Shown here: positions 6,993-13,046 of the stretch, piece after piece | How positions within the stretch are numbered: position 1 is the first letter of the stretch | How the letters are laid out: the number at the start of each line of letters is the position of its first letter | Source of the DNA: an uncultured Eggerthellaceae bacterium | Lineage (GTDB): Bacteria; Actinomycetota; Coriobacteriia; Coriobacteriales; Eggerthellaceae | Direction: 5' to 3' | DNA: 31,154 bases | Assembly: GCA_934630905.1 (NCBI GenBank) | Contig: CAKTXN010000010.1 | Coordinates: forward strand, 1-31,154 | The notes under the pieces: generated by a model | What the model was told of the DNA's origin: nothing | The model's database searches: none | What the model saw: the letters and a program-made list of their open reading frames with translations, nothing else | Translations under genes and position numbers: made by a program

Positions 6993-8918
6993 GTGACACT
7001 CATTGGCTTTCTCGTACTGTTCCCTTTGGTTGCGGCGGCTTTGCTTGCCGTAGTTAAGGGAAACGGCGCCCGCAAAGGAATCGTGTATGTTTCAGCTGCG
7101 GCAATCGCTGTTGCATCCATCGCATTCGCGGCGCTCAACCTGGGCTCTTCGCATCAGTTAATCACATACAGCTCGGCTGTTGTGGATACGATTTGCACGG
7201 GTATTGGCGTTATCATCGCCATTATTATTCTCGGCTTTGCGATTAAGTACAAAAACATTCTTGCTGGCGCCTTGGCATTGATCCAAGTTGTCGGCGCGCT
7301 TGCTTTTGAACTGGGCATGGCTCACGGAATCCAGGTAACCGCAGGTCTTGTTGTTGATCCTCTGATTATCCTTATGGCGCTGATCATTGGCATCATTGGC
7401 TCTGGCATCTGCGTATATGCCCTGGGCTATATGGAAGACTTCCAGCATCACGAGCCCGAGGGAGCAAAGGACCGTCGTCCGTATTTCTTCGCGCTGATGT
7501 TTATCTTCCTTTCGGCGATGTTCCTTATCGTATGTTCCAACAATATGCTGTGGATGTTCACCGGTTGGGAAGTAACCACGGTTTGCTCCTTCCTGCTTAT
7601 CGGTTTCACCAAGACCGAAGAGGCGATCCGCAATTCGTTCCGCCAGATCATCATGAACTTGCTGGGTGGCATTGCGTTCTTGGTTGGCATGTATTTCACG
7701 GTGGTGAATTTCAATACGCTGTCTTTTGATGCGTTCTTGGCATTTGGCGTTGCGAACCCCAATCTGGTAGCGATTCCTGCAATCTGCCTGGCGTTTGCCG
7801 GTCTGACGAAGGCGGCTCAGATGCCGTTCCACACCTGGCTTTTGGGCGCTATGGTTGCACCTACTCCTACCAGCGCGCTGCTTCACTCTTCCACCATGGT
7901 TAAGGCGGGCGTGTTCTTGCTGGTCAAGTTGGCACCGATTTTCGCTGTGTGCCTTTCTGCTTCCACCATGGTTATCTTGGTGGGCGGCTTCACATTCCTG
8001 TTCTGCTCGCTTATGGCAATTTCCCAGAGCAACGCTAAGCGCGTTCTGGCGTATTCCACCATCGCGAACCTGGGCCTGATCACTGCTTGCGCCGGCGTTG
8101 GCACCGCCGAGGCAATCTGGGCTGCCACGTTCCTGATTCTGTTCCATGCTGCTGCAAAATCCCTGCTTTTCCTGTGCGTGGGTACTGCAGAACATCACAT
8201 TGGCAGCCGCGACATTGAGTCCATGGACTTGCTGTTCGAGCGCATGCCGCATCTTGCTCGTCTGATGATGATCGGCATTATGTGTATGTTTATCGCTCCT
8301 TTGGGCATGCTTATGGCAAAGTGGGGCGCTTTGGTGTCCTTCGCGGAAACGAAGAATATCGTTTTGCTGCTGATCCTTGCGTTTGGTTCTGCTGCTACGT
8401 TTATGTTCTGGGCAAAGTGGATTGGCAAGCTGGCTGGTATCGCTCAGTCTACGGAAAACGTGGAGAAAACCGTGCATAAGTCTGAATGGATCGCACTGCT
8501 GCTTATGAGCACGCTCATCTTCATCTGCTGCGTTTTGATGCCGGTTATCTCCGAGTATATCATCGAGCCGTACATTGCAAGTGCGGGCATTGTATCCGTG
8601 ATTGCCCCGCAGGCTCTGACCGATGATAACATGGTGATTGCTGCTATTCTTACCGTGCTGGTATTCATCGTTCTTATTGCCGGCCCTGGTCGCTCTAAGG
8701 CGCGTAAAGTTGATGTTTACCTTGCTGGTATCAGCGTGGATAACGAAAAGCGCGAGTTCACGAACGCTTTGTCAGGCGTATCCGCAGCAACGGCGCGCAA
8801 CTGGTATCTGGCGGATTGGTTCGGCGAAGCAAAGCTCAACAGCTTCTCCACTATTTTCTGCACGGTGCTTATTATTGCTTGTTTTGTAATGTCCGTCCTG
8901 AGCCCTTTGGGCTTCTAA
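6993..8918 (+). CDS. echA: Energy-converting hydrogenase subunit A (large antiporter-like membrane subunit)
   Basis: EchA is the NuoL/MrpA-like integral membrane subunit of the Ech [NiFe] hydrogenase and is thought to carry the ion-pumping channel. The 641-residue product is hydrophobic throughout, with well over ten candidate transmembrane segments. The conserved proton-antiporter core is clear: WMFTGWEVTTVCSFLLIGF, then GLTKAAQMPFHTWLLGAMVAPTPTSALLHSSTMVKAGVFLL, which contains the channel Lys and the His/Pro helix break. I chose the GTG at 6993 because AGAAGGAG lies 8 bases upstream; an in-frame GTG at 6951 adds 14 polar residues and has no ribosome site. It is the first gene of an operon in the order A-B-C-D-E-F, the same as in methanogen Ech. 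Length and order separate it from the larger Hyf/Hyc and Mbh clusters. Confidence 0.9.
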   Translation: MTLIGFLVLFPLVAAALLAVVKGNGARKGIVYVSAAAIAVASIAFAALNLGSSHQLITYSSAVVDTICTGIGVIIAIIILGFAIKYKNILAGALALIQVVGALAFELGMAHGIQVTAGLVVDPLIILMALIIGIIGSGICVYALGYMEDFQHHEPEGAKDRRPYFFALMFIFLSAMFLIVCSNNMLWMFTGWEVTTVCSFLLIGFTKTEEAIRNSFRQIIMNLLGGIAFLVGMYFTVVNFNTLSFDAFLAFGVANPNLVAIPAICLAFAGLTKAAQMPFHTWLLGAMVAPTPTSALLHSSTMVKAGVFLLVKLAPIFAVCLSASTMVILVGGFTFLFCSLMAISQSNAKRVLAYSTIANLGLITACAGVGTAEAIWAATFLILFHAAAKSLLFLCVGTAEHHIGSRDIESMDLLFERMPHLARLMMIGIMCMFIAPLGMLMAKWGALVSFAETKNIVLLLILAFGSAATFMFWAKWIGKLAGIAQSTENVEKTVHKSEWIALLLMSTLIFICCVLMPVISEYIIEPYIASAGIVSVIAPQALTDDNMVIAAILTVLVFIVLIAGPGRSKARKVDVYLAGISVDNEKREFTNALSGVSAATARNWYLADWFGEAKLNSFSTIFCTVLIIACFVMSVLSPLGF

Positions 8919-8933
8919 GAAAGGGGTGAAATC

Positions 8934-9691
8934 ATGGCTATGCCTTTGCTCGCTAACGTTATTGGCATCATCGCGTTTGCTATCCTTGCCCCCGTTCTGG
9001 GTTGCCTGCTCAGCGGCCTTGACCGTGTTATCTCCGCCCGTATGCAGGGCCGCGTAGGACCGAGCATCCTTCAGCCGTATTACGATGTGCGCAAGCTGTT
9101 GGGCAAGGACAATGTTTCCACTAACAGCGCAGAAGCTGTTTACATCAGCGCTGCTTTGGGTTTTGCAATTGTTGCTGGCGGCATCTTCTATTCCGGCGGT
9201 AACATCTTGCTGAGCATCTTCTTGGTGACTATGGGTGGTTTGTTCTTCATTATTGCCGCTTACAGCTCTCGTTCTCCCTATGCTGAAGTTGGTGCAGGAC
9301 GTGAAATTATCCAGGTCATGTCATACGAGCCTATGGTTTTGATCCTTGGCGTGGGCGTATTCATGGCTGCTGGTTCTCTATGTCGCATCATGCGCATCAG
9401 GAAATCGTTCGCGGTGTAACCACCGAAATGAGCGGCCCCACGTTGGCGAAAGTCGAGATTATGCACTGGGTTGAAAACGTGCTGTTCTTGGGCTGGGTTG
9501 GCATGTTCTTCGTATGGGATAATCCCTTGTCCATCATCTTGGCCATTGTGGTTGCCCTTTTGACGTTCTTCCTGGAAATCCTTATCGACAACAACTTCGC
9601 CCGCGTGAAGTGGCAGGCTATGTTGAAGTCCGCATGGGTTGTGGCTCTTGTTACGGGTGGCATTAACTTCGCCGTCCTGTTGTTCCTGTAG
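8934..9691 (+). pseudogene. echB: Energy-converting hydrogenase subunit B (NuoH-like), disrupted by internal deletion and frame change
   Basis: EchB is the NuoH-like membrane anchor joining the hydrogenase module to EchA. The first frame (from ATG 8934, good GAAAGGGG ribosome site) gives the typical N-terminal part: RMQGRVGPSILQPYYDVRKLLGK and SRSPYAEVGAGREIIQVMSYEP, up to about FMAAGSL at 9378. It then runs out of frame and stops at 9419. The C-terminal part resumes in another frame with SHHAHQEIVRGVTTEMSGP and ends at 9691. In intact EchB/HyfC proteins about 35-40 residues lie between these blocks, including a transmembrane segment and the loop leading into SHHAHQE. So roughly 110 bases, not a multiple of three, appear to be missing. 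The second fragment's first ATG (9380) has no ribosome site. Either this is a true lesion or an assembly or base-calling error. Confidence 0.85.
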
Positions 9692-9707
9692 AGAAGGGGT
9701 TGATCGA

Positions 9708-10154
9708 ATGGCTTTTGCTTCGAAATCTCCTTGGGTCATCCATTACGACGGCTCAAGCTGCAATGGTTGCGACATTGAAGTGTTGGCAACTCTGTGCCCG
9801 GGCTTTGACGCCGAGCGTTTCGGCGTGATTAACACGGGCAATCCTAAGCATGCCGACATCTTCTTGGTGACCGGCAGCGTGAACGAGCAGAATATCTCTG
9901 TTGTTCAGGAAATATACAACCAAATGGTTGAACCGAAAGTTGTTATCGCCTGTGGCATTTGCGCTTGCTCTGGCGGCGTATTTGCCGATTGCTACAACGT
10001 TATTGGCGGCGTTGACAAGGCGATTCCCGTTGATGTGTACGCACCTGGTTGTGCTGTTCGTCCGGAAGCTCTTATCGATGCCGTTGTTGAAGCGGTGGGC
10101 ATTCTGGAGGAAAAGGCGAAGGGTTGCGCTCCGAAAGAAAGAGGGGAGGAGTAA
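9708..10154 (+). CDS. echC: Energy-converting hydrogenase subunit C (small subunit, NuoB-like)
   Basis: EchC is the hydrogenase small subunit that carries the proximal [4Fe-4S] cluster and passes electrons to the NiFe site in EchE. The 148-residue product has the expected four cluster cysteines: two in SSCNGCDIE near the N terminus, one in CGICACSGG and one in APGCAVRPE. It is short, as usual for group 4 hydrogenases, and lacks a Tat signal, so it faces the cytoplasm. The ATG at 9708 follows a GAGAAGGGG ribosome site starting at 9691 and comes 16 bases after the echB stop. The frame is intact, as are all ech genes other than echB. Confidence 0.93.
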   Translation: MAFASKSPWVIHYDGSSCNGCDIEVLATLCPGFDAERFGVINTGNPKHADIFLVTGSVNEQNISVVQEIYNQMVEPKVVIACGICACSGGVFADCYNVIGGVDKAIPVDVYAPGCAVRPEALIDAVVEAVGILEEKAKGCAPKERGEE

Positions 10155-10156
10155 CC

Positions 10157-10738
10157 ATGGCCTTGCAAACCGAAATGCATGTAATTGCGCTGAGCGAGCT
10201 GCCTGCTTTGTCTGATGCCAAGAAGGCTTCCGGTGCGCGTTTCGTGCAGATGCATTGCGTATGCACCGATGACGGTGTGTTCGATGCCATTTATTCCTGG
10301 ATGGAAGATGACATTGTTCTGAAGAATTACAAAATTGAGGGTTTGACCTCGAAAGACGTGATTCCGTCCGTTACGAATAATTTCCTTGCGGCATTTGTTT
10401 TCGAAAACGAAGCGCATGATCTTTTCGGCGCGAACATCGAAGGCATTGCGATTGACTTCCAGGGTCATTTCTACAACATCAAGGCAACGACCCCGATGTC
10501 TATTCTTTCTCCCGAGCAGAAAGCTGCGCGTGATAAGGCCGCAAAGGTTGCTGCCGCAAAAGCCGCAAAGGCCGCAAAAGAAGCTGCTGGTCAAGCTGTA
10601 CCGGCTGCCGATGCTTCTGCTGATGCCGAGCTTGAAGCGAAACTTGCCGCAATGGATCCCGAGAAAGCTGCGAAGGTTCGCGCCGCTATGGCCGCGAAAG
10701 CTGCGAAAGCTGCAGCTGCCCAGAAGGAAGGTGAATAG
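10157..10738 (+). CDS. echD: Energy-converting hydrogenase subunit D (NuoC-like) with Ala/Lys-rich tail
   Basis: EchD is the NuoC-like (30-kDa) soluble subunit that helps assemble the NiFe catalytic subunit. Residues 1 to about 118 form the NuoC-like domain, recognisable by FVFENEAHDLFGANIEGI, which matches the E.E..D.FG signature of the family. From about residue 120 to the end (residue 193) the sequence is low-complexity and dominated by Ala and Lys with repeated AAKAAK units and one acidic interruption, predicted to be a long charged helix. Ech/Hyc NuoC-like subunits do not normally need such a tail. The ATG at 10157 has GGGGAGGAG upstream, within 2 bases of the echC stop. The tail frame is correct, since the next gene begins 2 bases after the stop. 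Confidence 0.85.
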   Translation: MALQTEMHVIALSELPALSDAKKASGARFVQMHCVCTDDGVFDAIYSWMEDDIVLKNYKIEGLTSKDVIPSVTNNFLAAFVFENEAHDLFGANIEGIAIDFQGHFYNIKATTPMSILSPEQKAARDKAAKVAAAKAAKAAKEAAGQAVPAADASADAELEAKLAAMDPEKAAKVRAAMAAKAAKAAAAQKEGE

Positions 10739-10740
10739 GA

Positions 10741-11826
10741 ATGAGCCAGAAAACCATAATTCCCTTTGGCCCGCAGCATCCTGTTCTTCCTGAACCGCTT
10801 CATCTTGATTTGGTTGTGGAAGACGAAAAGGTCGTAGAGGCGATTCCGCAAATCGGTTTCGTTCATCGTGGCCTTGAGAAGCTGACCGAAACGCGCGACT
10901 ATAACCAGTTCATCTACGTTGCCGAGCGTATTTGCGGCATTTGCTCGTTCGGCCATTCTTACGGCTATGCCGAGACCGTTGAGGCCCTGATGGGCGTGGA
11001 AGTTCCTGAGCGCGCGAAGTTCTTGCGCGTGATCTGGCACGAGCTTTCCCGTGTGCACTCTCACATTCTGTGGCTGGGTCTTGCTGCCGATGCTTTTGGC
11101 TACGAAAGCTTGTTCATGCATTGCTGGCGCTTGCGCGAGCGCGTGCTTACCATTTTCGAGAAGACCACGGGCGGTCGTGTTATCTTCTCTGCCGTGAAGG
11201 TCGGCGGTGTGGTGCGCGACATCACGAAAGACCAGTTCGATGAAATGATTTCCACGCTCGACGGTATCAAGGACGAATACGCTCAGATTCGTAAGACGTT
11301 CTTGAACGATTCCTCTGTTCGCAATCGTCTGCAGGGCGTTGGCTACATTAGCACCGAAGACGCTCGCGCGTTGAGCATGGTTGGTCCGTTCGTTCGTGCC
11401 TCCAATGTTCCGCAAGATATGCGCATGCAGGGCAACGGCGCTTACGCGTACCTTACCGACTTCCAGCCCATTACGGCTACGTCGGGCGACTGCTATGGTC
11501 GTGTTGAGGTTCGCACTGCCGAGGTTTTGCAATCCATCGATATCATCAAGGAAATGGCTGCTCAGATTCCCAGTGGCGATATCGCGGTGCCGGTTAAGGG
11601 CAATGCTCCCGTTGGCGAAGCAACGAACTCTTTGGAACAGCCTCGCGGCGAATGCTTCTATTATGTTCGCGGCAATGATTCCAGGTATCTTGACCGCGTT
11701 CGCATGCGCACACCTACATCGGTGAACCTTGCCGGTATGGTGAAAGCACTTGAGGGTTGCGATCTTGCCGACGTGAGCAACATTCTTCTGACCATCGACC
11801 CTTGCATTAGCTGCACGGAAAGGTAG
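10741..11826 (+). CDS. echE: Energy-converting [NiFe] hydrogenase large subunit
   Basis: EchE carries the NiFe active site that reduces protons to H2 (or the reverse). The 361-residue product contains both pairs of nickel-binding cysteines: RICGICS (Cys65, Cys68) and DPCISCTER (Cys355, Cys358). This shows it is a true hydrogenase and not a complex I NuoD homologue, which lacks these cysteines. The protein ends exactly at the Arg after the second motif, so there is no C-terminal extension for a maturation endopeptidase to remove. The start follows echD by two bases and echF begins 5 bases after the stop. No hyp maturation genes are in the window, so they must lie elsewhere if the enzyme is active. 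Confidence 0.95.
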   Translation: MSQKTIIPFGPQHPVLPEPLHLDLVVEDEKVVEAIPQIGFVHRGLEKLTETRDYNQFIYVAERICGICSFGHSYGYAETVEALMGVEVPERAKFLRVIWHELSRVHSHILWLGLAADAFGYESLFMHCWRLRERVLTIFEKTTGGRVIFSAVKVGGVVRDITKDQFDEMISTLDGIKDEYAQIRKTFLNDSSVRNRLQGVGYISTEDARALSMVGPFVRASNVPQDMRMQGNGAYAYLTDFQPITATSGDCYGRVEVRTAEVLQSIDIIKEMAAQIPSGDIAVPVKGNAPVGEATNSLEQPRGECFYYVRGNDSRYLDRVRMRTPTSVNLAGMVKALEGCDLADVSNILLTIDPCISCTER

Positions 11827-11831
11827 GAGTC

Positions 11832-12194
11832 ATGGGATTTTTCAATCTTGGCAAGATGACGTTTGGCTCTTTGTTTAAAAAGCCTGAAACCGTCAAGTAT
11901 CCTTTTGAGAAAAAGGAAGCATATCCGCAGCTCAAGGGCCATGTTGTCAACCATGTTGACGATTGCATTCTGTGCGGAATCTGCGAAAAGCGCTGTCCCT
12001 GTCATACCATTACGGTCGATAAAGAAGCCCGTACGTGGACAGTGTTCGAGTATCGCTGCATCCAGTGCGGTTTTTGCGTGCGCGAGTGCCCCAAGAACTG
12101 CTTGGAAATGGCTCCGCAGTATGCACCGGTAACGCGCAAGCCCAAACCGGATACCTACCACATTCCTGAAAAGGAAAAGAAGGTAAAGGAATAG
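11832..12194 (+). CDS. echF: Energy-converting hydrogenase subunit F (2x[4Fe-4S] ferredoxin-like)
   Basis: EchF is the NuoI-like electron-input subunit that receives electrons from soluble ferredoxin. The 120-residue protein has two classical 8-Fe motifs in its middle: CILCGICEKRCPCHTI and CIQCGFCVRECPKNCL, each C..C..C...CP. The N-terminal part (MGFFNLGKMTFGSLF) is probably an amphipathic contact to the membrane arm, and the C-terminal tail is charged. A GGTAGGAG ribosome site overlaps the echE stop. It is the last gene of the operon; a hairpin terminator follows at 12263-12289. Confidence 0.93.
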   Translation: MGFFNLGKMTFGSLFKKPETVKYPFEKKEAYPQLKGHVVNHVDDCILCGICEKRCPCHTITVDKEARTWTVFEYRCIQCGFCVRECPKNCLEMAPQYAPVTRKPKPDTYHIPEKEKKVKE

Positions 12195-12234
12195 CAACGC
12201 GTGTGTTGCACTTCTCCTTGAAACATGGAATAAC

Positions 12235-12243
12235 TGCTAGAAT
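12235..12243 (+). promoter_or_regulatory. Candidate extended -10 promoter before pgsA
   Basis: TGCTAGAAT is an extended -10 element (TG-N-TAGAAT). A TTGAAA at 12218-12223 is only 14 bases away, too close for a standard -35. A transcript from here would start near 12250, upstream of the hairpin at 12263-12289. Confidence 0.35.
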
Positions 12244-12262
12244 AAGCGGTGATGCAAAGACG

Positions 12263-12289
12263 GGTCGAGCTTTTGCAGCTCGGCCTTTT
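12263..12289 (+). terminator. Rho-independent terminator after echF / leader hairpin of pgsA
   Basis: GGTCGAGC (12263-12270) pairs with GCTCGGCC (12278-12285), with one G-U pair, around the loop TTTTGCA, followed by TTTT. TGCAAA at 12253-12258 can pair with TTTGCA inside the loop, an arrangement that would compete with the hairpin. It most simply ends the ech transcript. Confidence 0.65.
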
Positions 12290-12311
12290 CATGAGTTAGG
12301 GGAGATACCGC

Positions 12312-12941
12312 GTGTCAGACACTGAAGAAGTGACTAATAAGATATTCACCATCCCGAATGTGATTTCGTTCATTCGACTTTGTATGGTGCCTGCTTTTAT
12401 CGTTTTGCTGCTTAAGGGAAACGATGTTGCGGCAACGGTGCTTTTTGCCTTTGCGGCGGCAACGGATTTCGTGGACGGACAGGTAGCGCGTCGTACGCAT
12501 TGCGTCTCCAAGCTGGGGCAATTGCTTGATCCCGCGGTTGATCGCATTCTTATGATTTCTGGTGTGGTGTGCTTGCTGATTGTTGGGCGCTTGCCGTTCT
12601 GGATTGTCTTGTTCGTTGTTTTGCGCGACCTGCTTTTGCTTGCGGGCGGTGCGTACTTGCTCAAGCACTATCGCAAGCGTGTTGCGGTGATTTATCCGGG
12701 GAAAGTCTCTACGACCTTGTTATTCGTGGGCTTCTCGTTCCTTCTTTTGAACTGGCCTCGAGTTACCGGCCTTGGCTGGTGCGATATTTCGTGGTTGCCC
12801 GGCTTCTCGAGTGGCGTTTTCTCATGTGGAATTTGGTTTGTTTACGCTGGTCTAGTGCTCTCCGCGTTCGTAACTGCGTATTATATTAAAAAGGGTTTTG
12901 CGGCTCGCCGAGAGGCAATTGCCGAAGAGCAGGCGGCTTAA
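12312..12941 (+). CDS. pgsA: CDP-diacylglycerol--glycerol-3-phosphate 3-phosphatidyltransferase (CDP-alcohol phosphotransferase)
   Basis: PgsA makes phosphatidylglycerol-phosphate from CDP-diacylglycerol and glycerol 3-phosphate at the membrane. The 209-residue protein starts IFTIPNVISFIRL, the typical PgsA beginning, and contains the full CDP-alcohol phosphotransferase signature: Asp52, Asp55-Gly56, Ala59-Arg60, Gly69, Asp73 and Asp77. About six hydrophobic segments follow the usual pattern. The start is a GTG at 12312 with AGGGGAG about 7 bases upstream. A related CDP-alcohol enzyme such as cardiolipin or phosphatidylinositol-type synthase is possible, but the length and N-terminal block favour PgsA. 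It begins a run of envelope genes that continues to 16831. Confidence 0.85.
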   Translation: MSDTEEVTNKIFTIPNVISFIRLCMVPAFIVLLLKGNDVAATVLFAFAAATDFVDGQVARRTHCVSKLGQLLDPAVDRILMISGVVCLLIVGRLPFWIVLFVVLRDLLLLAGGAYLLKHYRKRVAVIYPGKVSTTLLFVGFSFLLLNWPRVTGLGWCDISWLPGFSSGVFSCGIWFVYAGLVLSAFVTAYYIKKGFAARREAIAEEQAA

Positions 12942-13046
12942 GCGACGCTCTAGGCGTTTGCATGCTGTAACTGCACTCGTAAGACAAGCGTGTCGTTTTG
13001 CGTACGAACGCATTTCGGCAAAGGATATATGTACTGAATAACGGAT

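Noticed and set aside
7158..8477. A 439-codon open frame antisense to echA
   Set aside because: It lies wholly inside echA, has a Gln/His/Arg/Asn-rich composition typical of reverse-strand shadows, and shows no ribosome site or family motif.
9330..9460. Programmed ribosomal frameshift in echB
   Set aside because: A frameshift alone would not restore the missing 35-40 residues, and I see no slippery heptamer with a downstream structure at the junction.
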